Assembly (NCBI RefSeq): GCF_001302565.1
Contig: NZ_CP012750.1
Coordinates: 2,728,001-2,792,000 of the forward strand
Length of the DNA: 64,000 nt
Source: Glutamicibacter halophytocola
GTDB taxonomy: Bacteria > Actinomycetota > Actinomycetes > Actinomycetales > Micrococcaceae
Direction of reading: 5' to 3'
Part shown: positions 17,708 through 26,121 of the stretch, one piece after another
Layout of the letters: each line of letters starts with the position of its first letter
Numbering within the stretch: position 1 is the first letter of the stretch
The notes under the pieces: model-generated
Databases searched by the model: none
Told to the model about the DNA's origin: nothing
The model's input: the letters and a program-made list of their open reading frames with translations, nothing else
Translations under genes and position numbers: made by a program

Positions 17708-17755
17708 AACGCCGCAGTCCCCGACGGTTGCGTGACCGGCGGGGACTGCGGCGTT
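17708..17755. terminator. Shared convergent terminator
   Basis: 15-bp perfect arms (17708-17722 / 17741-17755) between the convergent RIO kinase and 3-hydroxyacyl-CoA dehydrogenase genes. Confidence 0.8.
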
Positions 17756-17777
17756 CAGCGGCTCGGCTTGGCGACGC

Positions 17778-18650
17778 CTACCAGGAATAGAATCCCTGGC
17801 CGCTCTTTCGACCCAGCTTGCCCTGGGCCACCATGTCCTTGAGGATCTGCGGTGGCGCAAAGCGCTCGCCCAGCGTTTCGTGCAGGTATTCAGCAATTCC
17901 CAGGCGCACATCCAGTCCGACAATGTCCGTGGTCTTCAACGGGCCAGTCGGATGCTTGTAGCCCAGCACCATGGCGTTATCGATGTCCTCGGCGCTCGCC
18001 ACGCCTTCTTCAACCATGCGCATGGCCTCCAACGCGATGGCCACGCCCAGGCGCGATGAAGCAAAACCTGGAGCGTCATTGACGACGACGGGGGTCTTGC
18101 CCAGGGCTTGCACCCAACCGCGGGATGCCTCGACCAGATCCTTGCCGGTTTCCTGCCCAATCACCACTTCGATCAGCGTTGAGGCCGGAACGGGGTTGAA
18201 GAAATGCAGCCCGAGGAACTTGGCTGGTCGTGCCAGCTCCTTGGCCAGCCCGCTCACCGACAACGAGGAGGTGTTGGAGGCCAGCACAGCCTCCGCGTCC
18301 AGCACCCGCTCCACCGCTTGCAATGAAGATACCTTCAGCTCCCAGATTTCCGGCACCGCCTCGATCACCAATTGCGCCGTGGCGAACTGCTGGTAGTCGG
18401 TGCTGACCGAGAAGCGCTGCAGGATTTCGCCCCTGGCTTCGCTCGCCAACCCGCGGGCGATGGAGCGATCCACTGATTCTGCGACCCGCTCAAAGGCTGC
18501 CTGCGCCGAAGCCTCATCGCGCTCAACCACGACCACGGTGCTGCCGCCCATGAGCAGGGCGTGGGCAATGCCAGCGCCCATGCGCCCGCCGCCAAGCACT
18601 CCGCAGCGCTGCGGCAGGTGGCCGGTGGCGCTATTGCTAGTTGCACTCAT
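17778..18650 (-). CDS. paaH: 3-hydroxyacyl-CoA dehydrogenase (PaaH/HbdA type)
   Basis: 290-residue NAD(P)-dependent dehydrogenase oxidising 3-hydroxyadipyl-CoA or 3-hydroxybutyryl-CoA. The Rossmann glycine motif LGGGRMGAG is near residues 19-27, the catalytic His/Glu segment GLHFFNPVP near 147-155, and the dimerisation domain includes GYKHPTGPLKTTDIVGLD. It is the last of three genes thiolase-hydratase-dehydrogenase (2-bp gaps), which together make a beta-oxidation-like module converting the C6 dienoyl/enoyl product of PaaZ to acetyl-CoA and succinyl-CoA. The phenylacetate assignment rests on the shared upstream dyad. Confidence 0.9.
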   Translation of the reverse strand: MSATSNSATGHLPQRCGVLGGGRMGAGIAHALLMGGSTVVVVERDEASAQAAFERVAESVDRSIARGLASEARGEILQRFSVSTDYQQFATAQLVIEAVPEIWELKVSSLQAVERVLDAEAVLASNTSSLSVSGLAKELARPAKFLGLHFFNPVPASTLIEVVIGQETGKDLVEASRGWVQALGKTPVVVNDAPGFASSRLGVAIALEAMRMVEEGVASAEDIDNAMVLGYKHPTGPLKTTDIVGLDVRLGIAEYLHETLGERFAPPQILKDMVAQGKLGRKSGQGFYSW

Positions 18651-18652
18651 AG

Positions 18653-19447
18653 TTAGTTCTTCTTTCGATCAAGGAAGGCTTGCATGCGATCAAACTTGGC
18701 TTGGGATTCAAAGAGCATTCCCTGAGCCAGGGTGTCAATGACCGGGTGCACTTCGCGCGGGGCATGGAACACGGATTTGGTGATGCGCACGGCCAGCGGG
18801 TCTTGGGCCGCAATGCGATCGGCCAGCGCGTTGGCCGCGGGCTCAAGTTCCGTGGCCGGATGCAGTTCGGTCACCAGCCCAGCGGCCAGGCATTGCTCGC
18901 CGGTGAGCACCTTGCCGGCCATCAGGATTTCCTTGGCCAGCGGCTCGCCGACCAGTTCCTTGAGCCTCCAGGTTGCGCCGGCGGCAGCCATGATGCCCAG
19001 ATTGGTTTCGGGGTTCCCCATGCGCAGCTCGGGGGTGCCGATGCGGAAGTCAGCTGCGTAGGCCAGCTCGGCGCCACCGCCCAGGGCAAATCCGTCCAGG
19101 GCTGCGATCACGGGCATGGGCAGCTTGGAGATGCGATCGAAAATCCCGGAGTTGATCCCGGCGAGCGCGTCATCGCGCCGGCGTTCGCGCAATTGCGAGA
19201 TATCGGCTCCCGAGGCGAAAATCCCCTTGCTGCCCTTGGGATGCTCTTGGCTCGGCGCCTGGCTGGCGGTTCCGGCCAGGATCAGGATCTTCGGGTTCCT
19301 CTCCAGATAGGCGCATACGGCATGCAGCTCGTCCACCATTTTCTGATCGATGGCATTGCGCACTTCGGGGCGGTTCAGGCGCACCCAGAGCCGGTCGTCG
19401 CTCTCCACCACCTGCAGGGTGTCAAAGTGTTCAGCGGTGCTATCCAT
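18653..19447 (-). CDS. paaF: Enoyl-CoA hydratase (PaaF type)
   Basis: 264-residue crotonase-fold hydratase. Both catalytic glutamates of true hydratases are present, in GGGAELAYAAD and in RMGNPETNLGI, so hydration of 2,3-dehydroadipyl-CoA is a reasonable reaction. A short insertion (GTASQAPSQEHPKGSKGIFA) lies before the oxyanion-hole segment and is unusual in length. The ATG at 19447, two bases after the thiolase stop, is preferred over a start 17 codons upstream. It is the middle gene of the minus-strand thiolase operon. Confidence 0.9.
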   Translation of the reverse strand: MDSTAEHFDTLQVVESDDRLWVRLNRPEVRNAIDQKMVDELHAVCAYLERNPKILILAGTASQAPSQEHPKGSKGIFASGADISQLRERRRDDALAGINSGIFDRISKLPMPVIAALDGFALGGGAELAYAADFRIGTPELRMGNPETNLGIMAAAGATWRLKELVGEPLAKEILMAGKVLTGEQCLAAGLVTELHPATELEPAANALADRIAAQDPLAVRITKSVFHAPREVHPVIDTLAQGMLFESQAKFDRMQAFLDRKKN

Positions 19448-19449
19448 GA

Positions 19450-20673
19450 TTACGCGCCTTCCAGGAGAATTGCCGAGCCTTGGCCAACGCCGACGCACAT
19501 GGTGGCCACCCCGAGCTTGCGCCCAGCTGTTGCCAGCTCGCGCTCCATGCGGCCCAGCAGCGTGATCACGATGCGCGAACCGCTTGATCCCAGCGGATGG
19601 CCCAGCGCGATGGCTCCACCATCGCGGTTGACGATCTGCGGGTCTACCCCGAGTTCGCGCATGCTGGCCAAGGACTGGCTGGCGAAGGCCTCGTTGATTT
19701 CCATGGCTCCGATCTCGCCGATCGAAAGTCCGGCACGGTCGAGCACCTTGCGGGTGGCTGGCACCGGCCCCATGCCCATGATCTCCGGTTCCAGTCCTGC
19801 GGATTGGCCATCGATGATGCGGGCCCGCGCAGTCAGCGCGTACTTCTCCAGGGCCCGTTCGGAAACCACCAAAATGGCAGAGGCGCCATCGTTGAGCGAC
19901 GAGGCGTTTCCGGCGGTGACAACGTGGCCGCCTGCAACCACCGGGCGCAATCCGGAGAGAACGTCCATGCTGGTTCCCGGGCGCGGGCCCTCATCGGTAT
20001 CCACGATGGTTTCGCCCTTGCGATGCTTGACCGCCACGGGCACAATTTCGTCGCGGAAGCGCCCCTCTTCGATGGCTGCCATGGCTTTGGCATGGGAGTC
20101 GACGGCAAATTGGTCGCAATCCTCGCGGGAGATGCCGTAGACGCGGGCTACTTCTTCTGCGGTCTCCGGCATGGAGAAGGTCGTTTTGCCATCCCGGGAT
20201 AGCTCGCCGGAGAGGAATTGCGGGTTGGTGAAGCGCCATCCGATGGAGGTGTCGAAGATGGCTCCGGGCTTGGCAAATGGCTTATCCGGCTTTTCCATCA
20301 CCCATGGGGCTCGGGACATGGACTCGACGCCGCCGGCAATGACAACATCTGCGGCGCCGGCTTTGACCATGTGGCTGGCCATGGTGATGGCGCTCATGCC
20401 CGAAGCGCACAAGCGGTTAACGGTAATACCGGGCACGCTCACTGGCAGCCCCGCCAGCAGTGCCGCCATGCGGGCCACATTGCGATTTTCTTCACCAGCG
20501 CCGTTGGCGTTTCCGAGGATCACTTCATCAACCGCGGCCGGGTCGATCCCAGAGTCATGGATGAGGCTGCGAATCGCCAGGGCAGCCAGATCATCGGGGC
20601 GCACAGCGCTGAGCGCTCCCCCATAACGGCCCACCGGGGTACGTGCCCCGCCGACGAGAAATGCTTCAGTCAT
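19450..20673 (-). CDS. paaJ: Thiolase (3-oxoadipyl-CoA / acetyl-CoA acyltransferase)
   Basis: 407-residue degradative thiolase. The acyl-accepting Cys89 lies in VNRLCASGMSA, the catalytic His in ALGHPLGSSGSR, and the second Cys in MCVGVGQGS near the C terminus. It cleaves 3-oxoadipyl-CoA (and/or acetoacetyl-CoA) with CoA. The ATG at 20673, with AAGGAG 5 nt upstream, clearly defines the start; a longer frame to 20691 has no such signal. It heads the operon and is preceded by the fourth PaaR-type dyad (20721-20742), which ties it to phenylacetate use. Confidence 0.92.
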   Translation of the reverse strand: MTEAFLVGGARTPVGRYGGALSAVRPDDLAALAIRSLIHDSGIDPAAVDEVILGNANGAGEENRNVARMAALLAGLPVSVPGITVNRLCASGMSAITMASHMVKAGAADVVIAGGVESMSRAPWVMEKPDKPFAKPGAIFDTSIGWRFTNPQFLSGELSRDGKTTFSMPETAEEVARVYGISREDCDQFAVDSHAKAMAAIEEGRFRDEIVPVAVKHRKGETIVDTDEGPRPGTSMDVLSGLRPVVAGGHVVTAGNASSLNDGASAILVVSERALEKYALTARARIIDGQSAGLEPEIMGMGPVPATRKVLDRAGLSIGEIGAMEINEAFASQSLASMRELGVDPQIVNRDGGAIALGHPLGSSGSRIVITLLGRMERELATAGRKLGVATMCVGVGQGSAILLEGA

Positions 20674-20720
20674 TTGTACTCCTTGCGCCAAAACTGTTCA
20701 GTGATCCTCAACACCTAAAC

Positions 20721-20742
20721 TTACCGACCATTCGTTCAATAA
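20721..20742. promoter_or_regulatory. PaaR-type operator upstream of thiolase operon
   Basis: Half-sites TTACCGACCAT and (reverse strand) TTATTGAACGA; the second matches the window consensus WTACYGAACGA at 10 of 11 positions. It lies 48 bp upstream of the thiolase ATG, between divergent thiolase and menB genes. Confidence 0.65.
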
Positions 20743-20797
20743 TAAAGTCATCGGCCCCAGCAATTTCCAGATTCTTAGAGATCGGAAGGAAACCGAC

Positions 20798-20803
20798 TAG
20801 CAT
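20798..20803 (+). promoter_or_regulatory. Possible -10 of leaderless menB transcript
   Basis: TAGCAT, 7 nt before the menB GTG, with TTAGAG 17 nt further upstream as a weak -35. No convincing Shine-Dalgarno is seen. Confidence 0.4.
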
Positions 20804-20810
20804 TCATAGG

Positions 20811-21773
20811 GTGAGTAGCCAGAATAAATCCGCATTGCCCCAGAAGGTTTCCGACGTATTCGATCCCACGCGTTGGCGAGTGATTGAGGGATTCGACTTC
20901 ACCGACATCACCTACCACCGCCAGGTGGAACGCGATGAACTGGGCAACATCGTGCGCGATCTGCCAACGGTGCGCATCGCCTTTGACCGCCCCGAGGTGC
21001 GCAACGCCTTCCGGCCGCACACCGTGGACGAGCTCTACCGCGCCATGGATCACGCACGCATGACCAGCAATGTCGCCACGGTCCTGCTCACCGGCAACGG
21101 CCCTTCGCCCAAGGACGGCGGCCATGCGTTCTGCTCCGGCGGAGACCAGCGCATCCGCGGCCGCGACGGCTACCGCTATGCAGAGGGCGAGACCCGCGAA
21201 TCCATCGACCCCGCCCGCGCCGGACGACTGCACATTCTTGAGGTGCAGCGGTTGATGCGCACCATGCCAAAGGTCGTCCTCTGCGTTGTCAACGGCTGGG
21301 CTGCCGGCGGCGGACACTCGCTGCACGTCGTGTCGGACCTGACCATCGCGTCGAAGGAAAACGGCAAGTTCAAGCAGACTGATGCCACCGTTGGTTCCTT
21401 CGATGCCGGGTATGGCTCGGCCTTGCTCGCCCGCCAGGTTGGCCAGAAGACCGCACGCGAAATTTTCTTCCTCGCCCGCGAATACTCCGCAGACGACATG
21501 GTTCGCATGGGTGCGGTCAACGAATCCGTAGAACATGAGCGCCTGGAAGAAGTGGCCCTGGAATACGCGGCAGACATTGCCAAGCAGTCCCCGCAGGCCA
21601 TTCGCATGCTCAAGTTCGCTTTCAACCTGGCCGATGATGGCCTGGCCGGCCAGCAGGTCTTCGCCGGCGAAGCCACCCGCATGGCCTACATGACCGATGA
21701 AGCAGTGGAAGGACGCGACGCGTTCTTGGGCAAGCGCGACCCTGACTGGTCCGATTACCCCTACTACTTCTAA
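20811..21773 (+). CDS. menB: 1,4-dihydroxy-2-naphthoyl-CoA synthase
   Basis: 320-residue crotonase-fold enzyme that closes the naphthoate ring of O-succinylbenzoyl-CoA in menaquinone synthesis. Signature stretches FCSGGDQRIRGRDGYRY and DATVGSFDAGYGSA are those of MenB, including the actinobacterial insertion. The GTG at 20811 (VSSQNKSALPQK) is the most likely start. It has no clear ribosome-binding site but a TAGCAT hexamer 7 nt upstream, suggesting a leaderless message. It is divergent from the thiolase operon and followed after 28 bp by menE. Confidence 0.95.
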   Translation: MSSQNKSALPQKVSDVFDPTRWRVIEGFDFTDITYHRQVERDELGNIVRDLPTVRIAFDRPEVRNAFRPHTVDELYRAMDHARMTSNVATVLLTGNGPSPKDGGHAFCSGGDQRIRGRDGYRYAEGETRESIDPARAGRLHILEVQRLMRTMPKVVLCVVNGWAAGGGHSLHVVSDLTIASKENGKFKQTDATVGSFDAGYGSALLARQVGQKTAREIFFLAREYSADDMVRMGAVNESVEHERLEEVALEYAADIAKQSPQAIRMLKFAFNLADDGLAGQQVFAGEATRMAYMTDEAVEGRDAFLGKRDPDWSDYPYYF

Positions 21774-21801
21774 GCGGCGGCACCTGCAAAAGGACTACTA
21801 C

Positions 21802-22929
21802 ATGGACGCACTGCATCAGGAACTGCTCACGGCCTTGGCTGGCGCTGCCAATGACAATGGTCCAGCGGTCGAGGTCATCGCCGATGACACCAGCAGCGCT
21901 GGCTGGCGCATCGAGTACCTCGGGGCAGAAGATCTGCCAGGATTCGAGCAGCCCATGGCCGTGGTGCGCACTTCTGGATCAACCGGGCGGGCCAAGCGCA
22001 CGGTACTAAGCGTCGAAGCCCTGGCTTCCAGCGCCCAAGCGACCGCCGAATATCTCGGTTTCGAAGGCCAATGGCTGTTGGCCCTTCCGGTGCACTACGT
22101 CGCCGGGCTCAGCGTGCTGACCAGGTCCCTCTTCGCTGGCACCAAACCGGTGATCATGGACTTGGATGGCAGCTTTTCGGCTACGGCGTTCACGCAGGCC
22201 GCCGGCCAGATGGTGGAAACCCATCGGCTCACCTCCCTGGTGCCTACCCAGCTGGCGCGATTGCTTGATAATCCGGACCCTGCCACCTTGCAGGCGCTCA
22301 AGCGTTTTGATGCCATCTTGCTGGGCGGGGCGCGAGCCAGCAAGGACTTGCTGGTGCGTTCCCGCCACCACGGGCTGAAGATCTTCCAAACCTATGGTTC
22401 CTCGGAAACCTCGGGCGGACTGGTCTATAACGGCACAGCCCTTCCAGGAGTTCAGCTGGCCGAGCATGATTCCCGCATCTGGGTTTCTGGCCCGATGCTG
22501 GCCGATGGCTATGCCAATGCTCCTGAGGCCACGGCAGAACACTTCGTCGAGCGCGATGGCCGCCGCTGGTACGTTACCGATGATTTGGGCAGCGTCCAGG
22601 GGCAACGGCTGAGCATTGTCGGCCGCGTTGACGACGTGATCAACACCGGGGGAATCAAGCTCTCAGCATCAAAAATCGAGGGCCTGCTCGAAGAGTTCTT
22701 CACCCAGACGTTGGTTGTTTCGGTGCCGGATTCGCAGTGGGGCCAAAGCGTTGGCCTGGCCTATTCTGGCCCCACCAAGACCGACGAAGCCTTTGACGCG
22801 GTACGCCGTACGCTAGGCAAGGAAGCAGTTCCAAAGCATGTGCGCCACTACCCGCAGGGCCTGCCGTTGCTGCCCAACGGCAAGTTCAACCGTCGCTTGA
22901 TCATTGATGAATTGGCGGTTCGGGACTAG
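21802..22929 (+). CDS. menE: O-succinylbenzoate-CoA ligase
   Basis: 375-residue adenylate-forming ligase that activates o-succinylbenzoate with CoA for MenB. ATP-binding motif VRTSGSTGRAKRTVLS is near residues 55-70, YGSSETSGG near 198-206, and the hinge GRVDDVINTGGIKLSASKIE near 275-294, with catalytic Lys in LPNGKFNR near the C terminus. It is shorter than E. coli MenE, as usual in actinobacteria. The ATG at 21802 follows AAAAGGAC. Second gene of menB-menE-menA. Confidence 0.94.
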   Translation: MDALHQELLTALAGAANDNGPAVEVIADDTSSAGWRIEYLGAEDLPGFEQPMAVVRTSGSTGRAKRTVLSVEALASSAQATAEYLGFEGQWLLALPVHYVAGLSVLTRSLFAGTKPVIMDLDGSFSATAFTQAAGQMVETHRLTSLVPTQLARLLDNPDPATLQALKRFDAILLGGARASKDLLVRSRHHGLKIFQTYGSSETSGGLVYNGTALPGVQLAEHDSRIWVSGPMLADGYANAPEATAEHFVERDGRRWYVTDDLGSVQGQRLSIVGRVDDVINTGGIKLSASKIEGLLEEFFTQTLVVSVPDSQWGQSVGLAYSGPTKTDEAFDAVRRTLGKEAVPKHVRHYPQGLPLLPNGKFNRRLIIDELAVRD

Positions 22930-23005
22930 CCCCGATTCGCCATGCCCGCATAATCGCGGGAAACTAGAGGGTACGAGTTTTTCTCTTGCCCTGAAAGGAC
23001 TGAAA

Positions 23006-23890
23006 GTGGCCACACTTTCCCAATGGGTTTCCGGTGCACGTCTGCGCACCTTGCCTATCGTCATTGCCCCGGTAGTCATCGGCACTGCGGCTGCACTGGG
23101 CGAAACCGGAACCATTCATTGGTTCCGTTTTGTCCTGGCGTTGCTGGTTGGCTTGTTGCTGCAAGTTGGCGTGAACTACTCCAACGACTATTCCGACGGC
23201 ATCCGAGGCACTGATGATGACCGGGTTGGACCGTTGCGCCTCACCGGTTCCAAGCTCACCGATCCGAAGAATGTGCGCAATGTTGCCTTCGGCTGCTTTG
23301 GCCTGGCAGCAATCTGCGGATTGATTCTTGTCGTCGTCTCGTCTTCATGGCCGTTGCTGCTTGTCGGTGTCGCCGCGATCTTTGCCGCGTGGGGCTACAC
23401 CGGTGGCAAAAATCCCTACGGCTACCGTGGACTGGGAGATGTTTACGTCTTCATCTTCTTCGGCTTGGTCGCGACCTTGGGTACGACCTTCACACAGATC
23501 AACGAACTGACCCTGACCTCGTTATGGGGTGCAATTGGCACGGGATTGATTGGCTGCGCGCTTCTCATGGCCAATAACGTCCGTGATATTCCCACCGATA
23601 AAGAGGTCGGGAAAATTACTCTTGCGGTACGGCTGGGCGAAAGCAATGCACGGCTGAGCTACGTCCTGATGTTGGCCATAGCGATCTTGTTGCCGCTTTT
23701 GTCAACCGGAACGTTCCCGTGGCTGTGGCTGGTGCTGATCACCTTCATTCCGGCGATTGCACCTTCCATGCTCATGCTGCGCGAACACGAGCTTCCCAAA
23801 CTGGTTCAGGTCCTGAAGCAGACGGGCATGCTGAACATGGTGTATGCCGTGTTGTTTGCCCTGGCGATCATTCTTGGCGTTTGGTTCTAA
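23006..23890 (+). CDS. menA: 1,4-dihydroxy-2-naphthoate polyprenyltransferase
   Basis: 294-residue UbiA-family membrane prenyltransferase attaching the isoprenoid tail to dihydroxynaphthoate. The first Asp-rich motif NDYSDGIRGTDDDRVGPLR (about 52-70) and the second DIPTDKEVGKITLAVRLGE (about 195-213) are complete, among about eight membrane segments. The GTG at 23006 is preceded by GAAAGGAC. Family homology starts at LSQWVSGARLRTLP, so longer upstream frames are rejected. It completes a plus-strand menB-menE-menA block and ends at a strong bidirectional terminator. Confidence 0.95.
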   Translation: MATLSQWVSGARLRTLPIVIAPVVIGTAAALGETGTIHWFRFVLALLVGLLLQVGVNYSNDYSDGIRGTDDDRVGPLRLTGSKLTDPKNVRNVAFGCFGLAAICGLILVVVSSSWPLLLVGVAAIFAAWGYTGGKNPYGYRGLGDVYVFIFFGLVATLGTTFTQINELTLTSLWGAIGTGLIGCALLMANNVRDIPTDKEVGKITLAVRLGESNARLSYVLMLAIAILLPLLSTGTFPWLWLVLITFIPAIAPSMLMLREHELPKLVQVLKQTGMLNMVYAVLFALAIILGVWF

Positions 23891-23915
23891 GCAACACAGA
23901 AGGCCATAGATCATA

Positions 23916-23972
23916 GAAAAAGCCTTGGCTTGTCAGTCCATTGAATTGGCACTGGCAAGCCAAGGCTTTTTC
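23916..23972. terminator. Bidirectional terminator between menA and DUF4229 gene
   Basis: 17-bp perfect arms (23916-23932 / 23956-23972) that begin GAAAAAGCC and end GGCTTTTTC, giving U tracts on both strands. Confidence 0.93.
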
Positions 23973-23998
23973 GTTGCAGGCAGTAGCACTCGGTGATT

Positions 23999-24289
23999 TT
24001 ACTCGGCAGGTGGCTGCGTCTTGCGCCGGGACTCATCGAATTCGTCCTCGATGGCTTCTTCCGCCAGCTGCTTGCTGGTCTTGTTCGCAGAGGTCTTATT
24101 AAAAGCATTGCGCACATCTTCGTTGGCTTTGAGCCGAAGATTGTTGAAGAAAAGATAGGCAATGGCAAAGGCGAAAATCAGGCCAATAATTCCGGCGATG
24201 AAGATTGGCCAGCTCAGGCCAAGCCACAAGCCCAGGAACACTGCGCAGAATATGCCCAGACGAAGAACTGTATATTTCAGAAACTGCAT
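23999..24289 (-). CDS. DUF4229 small membrane protein
   Basis: 96 residues: two hydrophobic segments (about 8-25 and 28-48), then a charged tail ending ESRRKTQPPAE. It fits the actinobacterial DUF4229 family, which is usually encoded beside menA or menaquinone/cytochrome genes, as here. The function is unknown. It is convergent with menA, and the terminator at 23916-23972 serves both. It is divergent from the next gene, with a 53-bp spacer. Confidence 0.8.
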   Translation of the reverse strand: MQFLKYTVLRLGIFCAVFLGLWLGLSWPIFIAGIIGLIFAFAIAYLFFNNLRLKANEDVRNAFNKTSANKTSKQLAEEAIEDEFDESRRKTQPPAE

Positions 24290-24342
24290 AACTTCAAGTC
24301 TACCGATGAAGCTGTGAGCCGGATTATCACTAGAATGGAATC

Positions 24343-24786
24343 ATGGTCCGCCTCCTTATATTCGCAGCAGTAGTTTCGGTCGCCTTGATGATTTACACGT
24401 TGATTGAATGCAGCCGTGCGCAGAAGCATCTCGTGCGGTCTTTGCCGAAGACAGCTTGGTTCGTGGTGATCATCATCCTTCCACTGGTCGGTGCCATTTT
24501 GTGGTTCGTTTTGGGGCGTCCCGTGAACACCGGCAACCAGCCATCGGCACACCAGACGGCACCGGATGACGATGAGGATTTCTTGCGCCAACTCGAAGTC
24601 TGGCGACGACAGCAGCAGCGAGAAGAAGAGTCCAAGACCCGTGAGCAAGAGCTCAAATCCCAGGCCAAGGATCCGAAGAGGTCCGATTCGCCATCGAAGC
24701 CAGAGGACACAGGCTCAGCAGCTCCCGAGAAGCCCGAGCACAAGCCCGAGGACACCGACAGCGACGCTCCTGATTCCAAGGCCTAG
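24343..24786 (+). CDS. PLDc_N domain small membrane protein
   Basis: 147 residues. Two transmembrane helices form the PLDc_N (phospholipase D nuclease N-terminal-like) domain: RLLIFAAVVSVALMIYTLIE, then KTAWFVVIIILPLVGAILWF and the family ending VLGRP. A long, low-complexity charged tail rich in Glu, Lys, Pro and Ser (about 65-147) follows. No phospholipase catalytic domain is present, so this is a membrane anchor of unknown role, common next to menA/DUF4229 in actinobacteria. Confidence 0.82.
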   Translation: MVRLLIFAAVVSVALMIYTLIECSRAQKHLVRSLPKTAWFVVIIILPLVGAILWFVLGRPVNTGNQPSAHQTAPDDDEDFLRQLEVWRRQQQREEESKTREQELKSQAKDPKRSDSPSKPEDTGSAAPEKPEHKPEDTDSDAPDSKA

Positions 24787-24822
24787 AAGCTGGCTCCAGC
24801 CGCTTCCCAGCACAACCAGGCA

Positions 24823-24879
24823 AAAGCCCCGTGCCGATCCCCCGCTCACCGATCTTGTGAGGGGGAACGCCGGGGCTTT
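24823..24879 (+). terminator. Terminator after PLDc_N gene
   Basis: Outer stem AAAGCCCCG / CGGGGCTTT (24823-24831 / 24871-24879), with an inner imperfect GC stem around GATC; ends in CTTTC. Confidence 0.7.
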
Positions 24880-24998
24880 CATGTACCCACGAGCCATGGA
24901 TGCTTGACGGCCGTGGCACAGCCGCTTTGCGCCTAGTGGCCACGCGCTGCAGGAATTCCGATAGTGCACTAGCGCGCGTCCAAGCCATCCGCTTAAAC

Positions 24999-25036
24999 GC
25001 AGGAAGCGATACCCCATCAGGGGTATCGCTTCCTGC
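24999..25036 (-). terminator. Terminator of cytochrome c maturation operon
   Basis: Perfect 17-bp stem (24999-25015 / 25020-25036) with a 4-nt loop, 20 bp past the ccsB stop codon. The rest of 24787-25056 holds nothing I recognise. Confidence 0.85.
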
Positions 25037-25056
25037 TTGTCGAAGTTTTCTAGGCC

Positions 25057-26121
25057 TTAGACACCAGCGTAGGAGTGCAGACCATTGAAGAAGATATTCA
25101 CAATAGTGAAGTTGAAGACCACGCACAGGAATCCGACAATGGACAACCATGCCGAACGTGGACCAGTCCAACCACCGGTAGCACGCGCGTGCAGGTAGCC
25201 TGCATACACAACCCAGATCACGAAGGACCAAACTTCCTTTGGATCCCACCCCCAGTAGCGTCCCCATGCAGCTTCAGCCCAGATAGCGCCGGCCATCACG
25301 GTGAAGGTCCACATCACGAATGCAATGGTGTTGATGCGGTAGGCGAAGTTTTCCAAGGCGCCTGCACCCGGGACAACGCGCATGAATGGCAGCTTGTCGC
25401 TCTGGCCGGTTGCCAAGCGGTTCATGCGGGAGTGCTGCAAAAGCTGAAGCACATTCATGGCAAAGCTGATGGCGAAGAGCGAGGAAGCCAAGACGGCGAT
25501 TGACACGTGAATGACGATCCATGGCGACTGCAGCGCTGGAACCAGGTGGCCAACCGGAGTCGGGAATCCAATGGTAGCTGCGCACAGCATCAGGGTGACC
25601 AAGCCAGAGATGAATGAACCCATGAAGCGCAGATCCTTGATGAACAGCACTACCAGGTACACCAGGGCCACAACGAAAGCGCCGGTGGTCAGGAACTCAT
25701 ACATGTTGCCCCACGGCACGCGGTGGGCAGCTAGTGCGCGGGAGACCACGGCGAAGCCGTGCAGAGCAACTGCCAGCCACATCAGCACCACAGCCATGCG
25801 GGCCATTGGGCGCTTGGACGAGAACTCGGTGTAGTTCATCTTGTCGGTGACAATATCGTCGCTGATGTTGTCCGCACGCTCGCTCGCGCCGCGGCGCTTA
25901 CGTCCGGTTCCGGCGACAGCGCCGTTGGCGCCAACCAGCATCTCTGCATCGCGCTTGAGGGCCGCGGAATCCATTTCCGTAATGGACTTGTTGGTCTTCG
26001 CCAAGTCGAGGGCGAAGATGATGAAGACCACCCCATAGACCATGGCTGCCAGCAGCATGAACAACTGGCTGTATTCACCGAGCGATTCATTAATTGGTGC
26101 TAATGCCCCAGCGTTACCCAT
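25057..26121 (-). CDS. ccsB: CcsB/ResC, System II cytochrome c synthetase subunit
   Basis: 354-residue multispanning protein that, with ResB, exports haem and joins it to apocytochrome c outside the membrane. The tryptophan-rich haem-handling motif WGRYWGWDPKEVW lies near residues 289-301, followed by HARATGGW. Conserved external histidines lie in VHVSIAVLASS and LHGFAVVSR. A charged cytoplasmic loop (about 45-85) is longer than in Bacillus ResC. Its ATG overlaps the resB 3' end by 8 bp; it is the last gene of the operon. Confidence 0.94.
   Translation of the reverse strand: MGNAGALAPINESLGEYSQLFMLLAAMVYGVVFIIFALDLAKTNKSITEMDSAALKRDAEMLVGANGAVAGTGRKRRGASERADNISDDIVTDKMNYTEFSSKRPMARMAVVLMWLAVALHGFAVVSRALAAHRVPWGNMYEFLTTGAFVVALVYLVVLFIKDLRFMGSFISGLVTLMLCAATIGFPTPVGHLVPALQSPWIVIHVSIAVLASSLFAISFAMNVLQLLQHSRMNRLATGQSDKLPFMRVVPGAGALENFAYRINTIAFVMWTFTVMAGAIWAEAAWGRYWGWDPKEVWSFVIWVVYAGYLHARATGGWTGPRSAWLSIVGFLCVVFNFTIVNIFFNGLHSYAGV

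Noticed and set aside
18680..20140. Plus-strand open frame of about 486 codons opposite the hydratase and thiolase genes
   Set aside because: It spans two real minus-strand genes and the junction between them, has low-complexity composition and no ribosome-binding site.
24787..25056. Hairpin-rich 270-bp gap considered as a small RNA or riboswitch
   Set aside because: Both strong hairpins (24823-24879, 24999-25036) are placed as terminators of the flanking genes, and no conserved aptamer pattern was recognised.
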